Position numbers and translations under genes: made by a program. The notes beneath the pieces are model-generated. The model had not been told where the DNA came from. It searched no databases and was given only the letters and a program-made list of their open reading frames with translations. Positions 7,969-17,547 of a DNA stretch of 64,000 nucleotides are shown in pieces. Every line of letters starts with the position of its first letter. The stretch's first letter is position 1. Origin of the DNA: Paenibacillus helianthi (GTDB lineage Bacteria > Bacillota > Bacilli > Paenibacillales > Paenibacillaceae); contig NZ_LVWI01000043.1 of assembly GCF_001909055.1 (NCBI RefSeq), positions 43,957-107,956 on the forward strand. Direction: 5' to 3'.

Positions 7969-9017
7969 CAGGCGTTCACCTCATTTATGTATACTTTGGC
8001 CGCTTCCGGGCGAACAAGCCCCTGTGCCAAATAGTCACGGATGCTCATCTCCAGCGTGTGCATACCCAGCGTGCGGCTCGTCTGCATGACATTCTTGATC
8101 TGATGAGTCTTGTCGGTGCGGATCAAATTGGCAACAGCCGGAGTATTCACCAGTATCTCCGTTGCGCATAGGCGTCCCCGGCCGCCGGCTCTTGGCAATA
8201 ATCGCTGGCTGATGACAGCTAGCATGACGGATGCAAGCTGGGAGCGAATTTGCCCCTGCTGCTGTCCCGGAAAAGCATCGATGATCCGGTCAATCGTCTG
8301 CGGTGCATCTGTTGTGTGCAGCGTGGCAAGCACCAGATGCCCTGTTTCGGCGGCTGTGATGGCCGCAGCCATCGTCTCCAGATCACGCATCTCCCCGACA
8401 AGAATCACATCAGGGTCCTGCCGGAGTGCGGCACGCAGTCCGCTCGCGAAGCTTCCGGTGTCACTGCCCACTTCCCTCTGATCCACCAGGCATTTGCCAT
8501 GCCTGTGAAGAAACTCGATGGGATCTTCAAGGGTAACGATATGCTTGCTCTCCGATTGATTAATGGAGTGGATCATAGCGGCGAGCGTGGAGGATTTCCC
8601 GCTGCCCGTCGGGCCGGTAACCAGAATGAGGCCTTGGGGTTTAGCCGCCAGGGAAGCCAAAAGTGGTGGCATGCCCAATTGTTCCAGAGAAGGAATCTCT
8701 GCCGGAATCGACCGGGCGGCAATGCTGATGCCGCTGCGCTGCCGGTAGACATTCACCCGGTATCTGACCCCATTCTCCAGCGGAAAGGAGAAGTCGATCT
8801 CTCCCGCCTCATCAAAAACCTTACTATGGCGCTCCCCCATCAGTATTCCGGCCATAGCTGCTGACTCCCCGGATGTGACAAGCTCTCCTTCAATGGGTTG
8901 AAGTGTGCCGTCAATCCGTATCACCGGCGGAGAGCCTACAGAGATGTGCAGATCAGAAGCTTTGGAAGAATATGCAGCGTGCAGCAGTTGAACTATGTCT
9001 CTCGTCGATGTCGGCAT
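7968..9017 (-). CDS. pilT: Pilus retraction ATPase PilT
   Basis: A hexameric secretion-type ATPase (349 residues) that powers pilus retraction and twitching. Motifs: Walker A GPTGSGKSS, Asp box TLEDPIEFLH, Walker B DPDVILVGEMRD and His box HTTDAPQTIDRIID. It lacks the long N-terminal domain of PilB, as expected for PilT. The start ATG 9017 has AGGGAGGAGG at good spacing. It lies 47 bases after pilB in the same operon. Confidence 0.95.
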   Translation of the reverse strand: MPTSTRDIVQLLHAAYSSKASDLHISVGSPPVIRIDGTLQPIEGELVTSGESAAMAGILMGERHSKVFDEAGEIDFSFPLENGVRYRVNVYRQRSGISIAARSIPAEIPSLEQLGMPPLLASLAAKPQGLILVTGPTGSGKSSTLAAMIHSINQSESKHIVTLEDPIEFLHRHGKCLVDQREVGSDTGSFASGLRAALRQDPDVILVGEMRDLETMAAAITAAETGHLVLATLHTTDAPQTIDRIIDAFPGQQQGQIRSQLASVMLAVISQRLLPRAGGRGRLCATEILVNTPAVANLIRTDKTHQIKNVMQTSRTLGMHTLEMSIRDYLAQGLVRPEAAKVYINEVNA

Positions 9018-9064
9018 GGTCTTCCTCCTCCCTTAACACTCTCGATGAATCATTGAAGTTCAAA

Positions 9065-10729
9065 TTAGTGGGACACCGTTTCGCGCATAACCTCCTGAAG
9101 CGTGGTCATGCCTTGCGCAACCTTGAGGAAGCCGTCATCCATCAACTGCACAAGCCCATGCTTCCGGGCAGCCCCCTTCAAATCTTCGACCGGGGCCATG
9201 TTTGTAATCAGTTCCCGCATAGAGTCATCAATCGTCAGTACCTCGTGAATAGCGATACGTCCGCGGTAGCCCGTCGTATTGCAGCTGCCGCAGCCCCGTC
9301 CGCGGTGCAGACTTTCTACCGGCAGGCCATGCTTACGGAGCACTATTGCCTCCTGTTCGGACGGCTTATACGTTTCCTTGCAATCATTACAGATCTTACG
9401 GACTAGCCGCTGGGCGACTACCCCGATCAGCGAGGATGCGATGAGGTACGGCTCGATCCCCATATCCCGAAGCCTGGAAATAGTGCTGATAGCATCATTG
9501 GTGTGCAGCGTCGACAACACAAGGTGGCCTGTCAGCGAGGCTCGAACGGCAATCTCAGCGGTCTCCGTATCGCGGATCTCCCCAACCATGACGATATTCG
9601 GATCCTGCCGCAGAATGGAGCGGAGCCCGGCCGCAAAGGTCAATCCGACCGCAGGATTGACATGAACCTGATTGACTCCTTCCAGCTGATACTCCACCGG
9701 GTCTTCAACGGTAATAATATTGGTGCTTTCCACATTAAGCTGGCTCAGTGCAGAATACAGGGTCGTCGTTTTCCCGCTGCCGGTGGGGCCGGTAATCAGC
9801 AGAATGCCGTAGGGCCTGGCGATCATTTCCCTGAAGGCTGCAGCATTCCGCTCGCTGAAGCCGAGATTTTCCACCGTTTTGATGCCTAAGCTTAAATCCA
9901 GCAGCCGGAGCACGATTTTCTCCCCGTGCATGGTCGGCAGTGAGGATACACGGATATCGACCATTTTGTAGTCGAACTGCATCTTGATCCTTCCGTCCTG
10001 CGGCAGCCGCCGCTCCGCGATATTCAGCTTGGCCATGATCTTCAGCCTGGCCGTAATAAAGCCCTGCATCTGCTTCGGAATCACCCGTTCTGTCCGCAGT
10101 GATCCGTCGATCCGGTAACGGATCGTAAGATGGTTCTCACCCGGATCGACATGAATATCGGAAGCACGCAGTGCAACGGCCTGCTGGATCATCTGGTTGA
10201 CCAGCCTGACAATCGGTGAATCCTCGTCCGTGATTTCGGTTTCTTCAATTTCTTCCTGGGTCGGCAGCTCTACCATCATCTGGCTCATCGAATCACGCAT
10301 GCCGTAATGACGGGCTATAGCCCGCTGAAGCTCATCCCGGGTGGAAATAGCAGGTTCAATCCGAAATCCGGTACTCATCCGCAGGTCTTCAATAGCGAAA
10401 TAATCCAGAGGATCAGCCATGGCAACCATCAGTTTGCCGCCCTCTTTCATAAAAGGCAGAACCTGATAGCGCTTGGCCATGCTCTCCGGAATAATCTGTG
10501 TAATGGCCGGATCAATCTGATATTTGAACAAGCTGACATGCGGAATACCGAGCTGAAATTCCAGCACTTCAATAAGCTGTTGTTCAGTAATGTAACCTTG
10601 TGAGATCAACAGATCACCGAGCTTGCGTTTGCTCTTTCTCTGTTCACCGAGAGCCTCCACCAGTTGATCCTGAGAGATGATCCCATTCTCTACCAGCAGA
10701 TCTCCAAGTCTCTTTTTTATGATTGGCAA
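9065..10729 (-). CDS. pilB: Pilus extension ATPase PilB with tandem MshEN motifs
   Basis: A 554-residue GspE/PilB ATPase that drives pilus assembly. Residues 7-30 and 36-59 are two copies of the MshEN motif (RLGDLLVENGIISQDQL and KLGDLLISQGYITEQQL), a type known to bind cyclic di-GMP. The ATPase core shows Walker A GPTGSGKTTTLYS, Walker B DPNIVMVGEIRD and HTNDAISTISR. Near the C-terminus a CNDC...CGSC tetracysteine binds zinc in homologues. The start is TTG 10729, with GGAG 11 bases upstream. It is the first gene of the core pilus operon. Confidence 0.95.
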   Translation of the reverse strand: MPIIKKRLGDLLVENGIISQDQLVEALGEQRKSKRKLGDLLISQGYITEQQLIEVLEFQLGIPHVSLFKYQIDPAITQIIPESMAKRYQVLPFMKEGGKLMVAMADPLDYFAIEDLRMSTGFRIEPAISTRDELQRAIARHYGMRDSMSQMMVELPTQEEIEETEITDEDSPIVRLVNQMIQQAVALRASDIHVDPGENHLTIRYRIDGSLRTERVIPKQMQGFITARLKIMAKLNIAERRLPQDGRIKMQFDYKMVDIRVSSLPTMHGEKIVLRLLDLSLGIKTVENLGFSERNAAAFREMIARPYGILLITGPTGSGKTTTLYSALSQLNVESTNIITVEDPVEYQLEGVNQVHVNPAVGLTFAAGLRSILRQDPNIVMVGEIRDTETAEIAVRASLTGHLVLSTLHTNDAISTISRLRDMGIEPYLIASSLIGVVAQRLVRKICNDCKETYKPSEQEAIVLRKHGLPVESLHRGRGCGSCNTTGYRGRIAIHEVLTIDDSMRELITNMAPVEDLKGAARKHGLVQLMDDGFLKVAQGMTTLQEVMRETVSH

Positions 10730-11088
10730 CGTCTGCTCATCTCCACACTATCTAGTTTTAGTTTCCAGTCAGATAAGCAAGGTAACATAGTTTCGCGGAA
10801 AAGTAGTTCTAAACTACTACTCTTCTAAATTAACAGGTGAAAATATGTAATTCAGTAGGATTCATTCAAGGAAATCAGTAATAAATTGCCGAAAAGTAGT
10901 TCCAATTTCTTAAAATTCAGGGTATTATTTCATAGATAATTATTGCCTATACATGTAAATTGTCCTAGAATGATATATAGCATATAACTGTTTTTTTTAC
11001 AATTCCGATTTCCATTTCTGGTCAATTTCATACAAGATTCGTAGTTTATAGCAAATATTCAATCTATTATTCGGGGGGGGAATTGGAG
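10730..11088. promoter_or_regulatory. Divergent control region of the pilus operon and the adhesin gene
   Basis: Two overlapping sigma-A-type promoters face the adhesin gene: TTGCCT (10943-10948), 17 bases, TAGAAT (10966-10971); and TTGTCC (10960-10965), 17 bases, TATAAC (10983-10988). A 15-base direct repeat, GAAAAGTAGTTCTAA with one mismatch, occurs at 10798-10812 and 10891-10905. The first copy extends into a palindrome AGTAGTTCTAAACTACT (10802-10818). This could be an operator. The pilB promoter was not identified with confidence. Confidence 0.5.
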
Positions 11089-14000
11089 ATGGAATTCATA
11101 AGGCGGAGAAAATGGATCTTTATCCCTGGAATCGCACTGCCGATTCTTTTGATCGCCGCTTTTATTCAAGGTTATGTATTGCCTGTGAATGCTTCCGACA
11201 ATCATTACTCAATCCGCATTCTGGAGATTACCGATCCAACCAGCCCGAGCCTGAAGCTGAGTTCTACTGACCTATTCCCCCAAAGCGAGCTGGACGCTCT
11301 GCACAATCAGCCCAACGTCCAGATCGACACCATGACCATGAAGAAGTTCGTCTCGCTACGTGAGAACTGGGACGGCAAGTATGACGCTATCTATATCGGC
11401 AAAGGCGATTTCAACACAGCAAAAGTCAACAGCACAGGCAGCAGCAGCAACGATGCTCGAAGCAAAGCCCATAACACCACAAGTGTGGAGAATGACATCA
11501 CCCTCCTTAAGGCTAAGGAAATAACCGATTATTACATCAACAAAGGCTTATATGTATTTTTCAGAAACGAGACTTTCGACGCGCAGGAATCATCCGTTAC
11601 CAAACAAGGCCATTTGTATGCCTCTTTCAATACATACCGTACAGCATCAGGCTCCAAATCCAATGTCGTTTTCCTTCCAAATCTGACGGGTCTGAACGCC
11701 TTTACTAATAAAATAATAGACGCCTCTTCACCCTTTATAGCCGGCCTGACCCAGCGGCCAAGACTCACGCTAACCAATAAGGAAAATATTGTAAGCTACC
11801 GCGATAAGCCTGATCATGTCTACATATCCGGGGACACCCTTAGCTTCGACGTCAAGCTGAACAATGTTTCTGACTTCACGCTACATCCCATAAGGGTCCG
11901 CTTGTTCATCAATGTGGATTCTTCACTGCCCATGACCGAAAACAATGTCGTCGCTACCGAAATGATGACCTCTTCGTCGGGCACAATCCGCTACAAACTG
12001 CCATCAACCTATTCAGGTCCGCTATACTGGAAAATGGAAATCAGCGATACCCTTACCGGATTAAAGGATTTCGACGCAGATGTTATCCGGTACAGAGGGA
12101 TTAAACCGGAGATTCATGTTCTTCAGGTTATGCCTGCTGACAAACCGGACAGCAACCTGCTGAGCACGACCAACAAGAACATGACTGCCTCCTACTTGTC
12201 TAATACCGATTACGAACTGAAAATCACTGTGCTCGACATGAAAGGGTTCAACAACTACATCGCCCAGCATATCAGCGCCATGGACCAGACCTCTGGTCTG
12301 AACGGCAACTACGATATGATCGTGTTTGGCTTTCAGGATATGTACGACCGCGTAACCACACCGATGCTATCCCATGCTGCCGCCGATGCGGTGAAGGCCT
12401 TTGCCGAAGAAACCCGGCAAAGCCTGATGCTGACGCATGATACCATTTTCCGCGAGGTTGATGCGAATCCGGCTACACCCGTATTGGACCCGTACGTGGA
12501 GAGTACCACCAATGGTGTTAAGAACTACAACTACTGGAGTTCATACTTCCATGACATGGTGGGACAAGCTTTACCCCGGACCTACCTGGGCGGTCAAGCA
12601 GTCAATCCTTCCACTTCAGTCGTGCCCGTTAACGAAGGGCTTTTGACACAGTATCCTTTCGATCTCGGCAAGGTTGGCTTAAGCTCAAGCACGGGACGAT
12701 ACACGGTGGCTGCGACTCATGACCAGTTCTTCCCGCTGAATCTGGAACGGGCCGATGTCATTCCCTGGTACAACATTTCCGGATCGAACCGGGATACCGA
12801 TGACAGCTACAACCATTTCTACACGTATTCTGTAGGTAACATCACCTTTTCCGGTACGGGCCATACCAACAGGAACTTTCCCCAATGGGAGCAGATGCTG
12901 TTCGTAAATACAATGTACCGTGCCTTCACCGGAGCCAATCACGCCCCCGAAATTATAGTAGCCATGCCGCAGGATCACAGCACCAAACCGTCCTACCAGA
13001 ACAAGCTCGTTGTCAGCTATACCGTCAATGACTGGGATCTCAAAGATAAGAATCTGATCACCGGCATCAAGTTCAAGACAGGTAATGAATACTTGACTGA
13101 TTATGTGATGGCCGACAAGACTGTGCAGTCCGGGGAGACGGTAACGCAAACCTTCAACAATCCGCTGCCCGCTGGTGGTGCTCTGCAAATTGAGATTACG
13201 GCAAGGGACAGCCAAGGAGCTCTGGCAACCCAAACAGTGAATGTGGCGGTAGAATACGTGGAGTCCAAACTATCCCTCAGCCGGACCGTTTCGCCGGATA
13301 CGGTGGAACGGGGAAAAGCTGTGACCCTTGCCTATACAATTACTCCTAACCCTATCCCGGCCTATACTGTGCCAAATGCTGAGGCCAGCAGCCAGTTGGT
13401 CATTTCAAATATCGGGTATTCCGAGAAATTCCCGGCCATGCTGGAGTTTACGGAGCCTCTGCCGGCAGGAATCACCAAGAGCGGCAGCCTTGCGGAGGGA
13501 TACACACTAACGGGGAGCTTAGCTGATATCAGGTATGTATTATCCAGGGATGGAACAACTTTTGAGCCCCAGTCCAATCAACCTGTCACGTTCAATCTGA
13601 CCGCTGTCCCAAGGGAGAAGCGCTCTTATGATCTGGCTGAGTGGAGTTCAAAATTGACGTACTATGAGGTACATTCCGTGAAGACGGGGGGAAATACTTC
13701 CGAGGTATTCGATTCCATAAATACACTCAGCAATGAATATAATGCGTTCATCTTAGGAAATGTGAATTTGAGGAGCACCAGCACGGAAGGTCGTATCGCC
13801 GCGGCCGGCAATGCAGAGTTCACCAGCTACAGTCTGAATGGACAAGGGGGCACCCGCAGTAATGCATTGGTCGTCGGAGGGAACTTTATCTTCAACGGAG
13901 GAAACGGCGCTGCCATCCGCGGGAACGTCACCTATGGGGGCACCTCGACCATTACGCCGAACAATTCCGTTACGGGTACCGTAACCCAAGGGGCTCCCAT

Positions 14001-15645
14001 CAACTTCGCAGACAGCCAGAAGCTCCTGCTTCGCCAGTCCCAAGCCCTTGGCTCTTTAACGGCAAACGGCAGTGTGGACAGCTATCTTAATTTTACAGGT
14101 ACAGATAATAATCGGAATGTTTTTGAGGTCAAAACGAATGTGTTGAATAATATAAAAATCAAAGCTCCCCAAAGCTCGACCGTTATCATCAATGTACATG
14201 GTGAATCCGTCTCGATTTCGGGCGGGTTTGATTTAACGAATATACAGAGCAGTCATATTATTCTCAATTTTCCGGAGGCCACATCCGTAACCATCAACGG
14301 TGTTGGAGTCCAAGCAAGCGTGCTTGCTCCTGTAGCCAGTGTGCAGTTCGATAATGGTCAGCTTACCGGAACCCTTATCGCCAAAGAGCTGAGTACCCAT
14401 AACGGAGGCTATCTGAGGCTCGGGGCATTTACCGGGACTCTTCCAGAGGTAGTGAAGGACCCGGAACCTGTCTATCCGCAGAAAACGATCTACTTTAATC
14501 CGGCAAGCTTCAAAGCGATTGTTAAGGTAACAGGGCTCACCCTGCATAATGCGCGGATTAATGTAGACACTGAACTGGGGATGAAACCCATGGTCACGGT
14601 CCTCCCTGACGATGCAGACAACAAAGAGGTCTCCTGGTTATCCCTCAATCCCGAAGTTGCTACAGTAACCGATGAGGGAGTAGTGAAAGGACTTCGGGCA
14701 GGTACTGCTACTATTCAAATTAAGACAAGAGACGGCAGCGGCATCACAGCAAGCGCTTCTGTGGAGGTGATTTCTCCCGACCTTAACATTATCGGTGCCA
14801 ACACGGCTTATGTGGGGGAAGAGGCCCGCTTTGAAGCTCTGTACAGTACCGCTGATGAGATTACATGGTATGAATGGAAGATCAAACCGGGAAGCGATAC
14901 CGCCGGGGCAGATTTGGTTGTATCTCCGGATTCCCCTTTGAAGAACCATGCTATTCTGGTGGCTGATCATTCCGGTCAGGCTACGCTCGTGGCACAGGTC
15001 AATACCAACGTCTCTCCTGCCGGGGCCGCCACCAAAGAGCTTACGGTGACCTTCACGAATCCGGTACGCCAAATCAGGATTGATGGATTGTCACTGGTCA
15101 ACGTCGGGCAGCAAATCCCGCTGCAGGTACGGGTAATTACGCCAGCCAATGCAGATCCTGCAGTCTACACCTGGAGTCTGGAAGGCGACGGTGGAACCTA
15201 CGCAGAAATGATTAACGGCTCGGACACCAGCAGCATTCAACTAAAAGGATTAAGGGTCACCGCAACGGACCACCCTATCACCGTTAAAGTTACTACACCG
15301 GGACCGGTGCCGGAACAACCGGTAACGGCCACAGCTACCCTTACCGTTGGTGCCAGATTAACCGGCCTTAACCTGCCGGATTCGATTAGCATTGGAGTAG
15401 GGAGTGAGAACTCACACAACTTATTCAATACCCATGATCTTACCCTGTTCCCTGAGAGCATGACACTGGCAGATATCCAGGGCAAACTGGAATGGACGAG
15501 CAGCAACCCGGCCGTGGTGACAGTACAGGACGGACTTATTACCGGACTCGTCAAAGGCTCTGCCTCCGTCATCGCTGTCTATAAGGACGATCCTTCCATT
15601 CAAGATACCATCCTGGTCAAAGTCACCAATGAAGACCGCTATTAA
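11089..15645 (+). CDS. Large secreted adhesin-like protein with choice-of-anchor A and Big_2 domains
   Basis: A 1518-residue exported protein of unknown function. Residues 1-34 are a signal or anchor (basic RRRK, hydrophobic run, VNASD). Residues about 38-620 resemble the DUF5057 family. Residues about 883-1113 match the choice-of-anchor A type beta-solenoid (NAFILGNVNLRSTSTEGRIA, later GVGVQASVLAPVASV). Ig-like Big_2 domains follow at about 1145-1228 and 1423-1514. No LPXTG, SLH or pilin signal is present, so surface retention would need a partner or the N-terminal helix. ATG 11089 follows an 8-G tract at suitable spacing; a TTG at 11083 is less likely. It sits between the two halves of the pilus locus, on the opposite strand, suggesting a pilus-associated adhesin (inference). 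Confidence 0.75.
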   Translation: MEFIRRRKWIFIPGIALPILLIAAFIQGYVLPVNASDNHYSIRILEITDPTSPSLKLSSTDLFPQSELDALHNQPNVQIDTMTMKKFVSLRENWDGKYDAIYIGKGDFNTAKVNSTGSSSNDARSKAHNTTSVENDITLLKAKEITDYYINKGLYVFFRNETFDAQESSVTKQGHLYASFNTYRTASGSKSNVVFLPNLTGLNAFTNKIIDASSPFIAGLTQRPRLTLTNKENIVSYRDKPDHVYISGDTLSFDVKLNNVSDFTLHPIRVRLFINVDSSLPMTENNVVATEMMTSSSGTIRYKLPSTYSGPLYWKMEISDTLTGLKDFDADVIRYRGIKPEIHVLQVMPADKPDSNLLSTTNKNMTASYLSNTDYELKITVLDMKGFNNYIAQHISAMDQTSGLNGNYDMIVFGFQDMYDRVTTPMLSHAAADAVKAFAEETRQSLMLTHDTIFREVDANPATPVLDPYVESTTNGVKNYNYWSSYFHDMVGQALPRTYLGGQAVNPSTSVVPVNEGLLTQYPFDLGKVGLSSSTGRYTVAATHDQFFPLNLERADVIPWYNISGSNRDTDDSYNHFYTYSVGNITFSGTGHTNRNFPQWEQMLFVNTMYRAFTGANHAPEIIVAMPQDHSTKPSYQNKLVVSYTVNDWDLKDKNLITGIKFKTGNEYLTDYVMADKTVQSGETVTQTFNNPLPAGGALQIEITARDSQGALATQTVNVAVEYVESKLSLSRTVSPDTVERGKAVTLAYTITPNPIPAYTVPNAEASSQLVISNIGYSEKFPAMLEFTEPLPAGITKSGSLAEGYTLTGSLADIRYVLSRDGTTFEPQSNQPVTFNLTAVPREKRSYDLAEWSSKLTYYEVHSVKTGGNTSEVFDSINTLSNEYNAFILGNVNLRSTSTEGRIAAAGNAEFTSYSLNGQGGTRSNALVVGGNFIFNGGNGAAIRGNVTYGGTSTITPNNSVTGTVTQGAPINFADSQKLLLRQSQALGSLTANGSVDSYLNFTGTDNNRNVFEVKTNVLNNIKIKAPQSSTVIINVHGESVSISGGFDLTNIQSSHIILNFPEATSVTINGVGVQASVLAPVASVQFDNGQLTGTLIAKELSTHNGGYLRLGAFTGTLPEVVKDPEPVYPQKTIYFNPASFKAIVKVTGLTLHNARINVDTELGMKPMVTVLPDDADNKEVSWLSLNPEVATVTDEGVVKGLRAGTATIQIKTRDGSGITASASVEVISPDLNIIGANTAYVGEEARFEALYSTADEITWYEWKIKPGSDTAGADLVVSPDSPLKNHAILVADHSGQATLVAQVNTNVSPAGAATKELTVTFTNPVRQIRIDGLSLVNVGQQIPLQVRVITPANADPAVYTWSLEGDGGTYAEMINGSDTSSIQLKGLRVTATDHPITVKVTTPGPVPEQPVTATATLTVGARLTGLNLPDSISIGVGSENSHNLFNTHDLTLFPESMTLADIQGKLEWTSSNPAVVTVQDGLITGLVKGSASVIAVYKDDPSIQDTILVKVTNEDRY

Positions 15646-15658
15646 GTAACCATACCCA

Positions 15659-15712
15659 AACACCTCCCTGCTGCCTACAGCATCTTGTGCTGATAGGCAA
15701 CAGGGGGGTGTT
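15659..15712. terminator. Long hairpin between the convergent adhesin and PilX-like genes
   Basis: AACACCtCCCTGcTGCCTA pairs with TAGGCAaCAGGGgGGTGTT around an inner AGCA/TGCT helix. There is no long T-run on either side, so termination is inferred from stem strength and from the convergent position. Confidence 0.6.
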
Positions 15713-15751
15713 CATGTATCTGCTGAAGCCCCACTTAACTATGGATTCTGC

Positions 15752-17533
15752 TCAATTCAGCTTCAATCCTTCTACACGGATATTGACTGCTTTGACACGG
15801 GGGAGACCTGCCTGTTGATCGTTGAAGATCTGGTCATTATAGGAAGCTTTGAACCGGATCAGGCGGTTGTCGGGGATAATGTTGATATCGCTTGTGCCAC
15901 CAGCCGCACTACCCCGCACTGCATTTATGGTTAGATCGCCCTTGGCGAAGAACCCCCCGCTCAGTGAGAAGATCGAGCCCACACCATACAGCTCCGCTGC
16001 GGAATCTGTATAGAAAAAAGCATCGAGCGGCGCCGGTTCATCATTGGTGAAAGCGGCCAGCCGGTTGATCAGAATCGGGCCTTGCGAGATAAGCACCAGT
16101 TCCTTGCCGTTCAAACCCTTAATCGACGCATCCTCCACGGTGGTCGTATATTCTTCTTGCCCGTTGATGACTTGCGGCTTCTTATACACAAAGAGGGTAG
16201 AATCAAACTCCACCTTGCCTCTGATCTCTACTTTGCCTGTTACGAGAATATTGGCACGTACCTGAATGGGTGTAGCGCTGCCGTAATTATTGATCCTCAG
16301 ATCGCCGTCAATGATATACCAGTTGCGGGGTGAAGCCGAATTCTTAACGTTCTCCGAATACGTGATTCCCCTCAGTTCAGTACCGTCCAAGGTCAAATCT
16401 CCATCGTAAATCACTGACTTACTAGGCTGCGTAAGACGCAATACCGCATCTTCGTACTCATGTTGAAGCTCCTGCCCATGGTCAGAGATATCATTAGGGT
16501 CAGGCTTCGGCGGAAGAAGTGGATGGTCAAACAGACCGGAGTATGTGCCCGTCAGGTAGGCCGCCAGTGTACCGTTCTTCAAGTTCCTGGAAATGTCTGT
16601 TCCATTGGCTCCGCTGCCTATGGCCTCGGCGACTTTATCAATGAAGGAGGATTCGACATCCATTTCAACGAAGCTGCGGTGGTTTTTGATTTTGACATTT
16701 TCCTGCGGAATCTTGCCGGTCATCGATGTGGCAGGTGTGATTGTATCTGCTGTACGATCCGGTAACCCCTGCTCCTTATACACTAGTTTACGCAAGGATT
16801 GGACATGGGCTTCGCCCGTCAGTTCAAAGGGCTGGGATGTAAAAGTATGATTAATGGTTTTGTATGTGTATTGAGCGGTATCATTAATAGTCAGCGTATC
16901 GCCGGCGTAAATATTGCCCTGGATATAAGGTGCCCCGTTAATAGTCAGATTCTTCTCTGACCCTAATGTATATTTAAGAAAATCAGGAGATGTGTCGATA
17001 ACTACCGTCTGAGTCAGCATCCGCTTTACCCCGTTGACCTCGGCCTCAGCACTCAGAGTCAGTCTGTAGCTGACAGATTGGCCTGCGTGTCCCGTTCCCG
17101 TTTTTTCCGAATGAATGCTTGTAATTTTACCGACTGCTTTTTCCCCATCGGCTTGGAGCAGATCAGTACTGGTAAGAAAACCATTGGAACCCACAGGCAG
17201 ATTCTGCAGGAAGCTGTTGATTTTGTTATCCAGATCGGCTTGGCTTACGTCCACACCTTTATTAATTTCGTCATTCAGACCAGCCGTAATGTAGGCAACC
17301 GCCTCGTCCAATGTCTTTTCCGCCAGGTGAAGGCTCTGAACATCGTTCTTTCGCGTCTCTGTTCGCTGGGCTCCTCCAACCGCTGCGCTGAGCACCCCCA
17401 TCCCTAGAATGGTCAGCAGCAGAACAATAAACATGACCAGCACAAGTGCGGAGCCCTGCTCTCCATGAAGATGCCGGACCGGATTTCCAAGCCTTCTCTT
17501 AAGATTCATTTTGCCCGTTAATGGTTCAGACAT
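15752..17533 (-). CDS. PilX-like pilus accessory protein with beta-solenoid domain
   Basis: A 593-residue protein. After a basic leader, a membrane segment (about residues 28-50: SALVLVMFIVLLLTILGMGV) resembles the N-terminus of PilX-type minor pilins, without a canonical GFTLIE site. The long C-terminal part has repeated short beta strands (NLTINGAPYIQGNIYAGDTL, later GDLRINNYG and GKVEIRGKVEF), like bactofilin or polymer-forming solenoids. AGGAGG precedes ATG 17533 by 11 bases. It is last in a three-gene minor-pilin operon. It is probably a pilus tip or initiation component; the exact role is unknown. Confidence 0.7.
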   Translation of the reverse strand: MSEPLTGKMNLKRRLGNPVRHLHGEQGSALVLVMFIVLLLTILGMGVLSAAVGGAQRTETRKNDVQSLHLAEKTLDEAVAYITAGLNDEINKGVDVSQADLDNKINSFLQNLPVGSNGFLTSTDLLQADGEKAVGKITSIHSEKTGTGHAGQSVSYRLTLSAEAEVNGVKRMLTQTVVIDTSPDFLKYTLGSEKNLTINGAPYIQGNIYAGDTLTINDTAQYTYKTINHTFTSQPFELTGEAHVQSLRKLVYKEQGLPDRTADTITPATSMTGKIPQENVKIKNHRSFVEMDVESSFIDKVAEAIGSGANGTDISRNLKNGTLAAYLTGTYSGLFDHPLLPPKPDPNDISDHGQELQHEYEDAVLRLTQPSKSVIYDGDLTLDGTELRGITYSENVKNSASPRNWYIIDGDLRINNYGSATPIQVRANILVTGKVEIRGKVEFDSTLFVYKKPQVINGQEEYTTTVEDASIKGLNGKELVLISQGPILINRLAAFTNDEPAPLDAFFYTDSAAELYGVGSIFSLSGGFFAKGDLTINAVRGSAAGGTSDINIIPDNRLIRFKASYNDQIFNDQQAGLPRVKAVNIRVEGLKLN

Positions 17534-17547
17534 CGGCCCTTGGCCTC

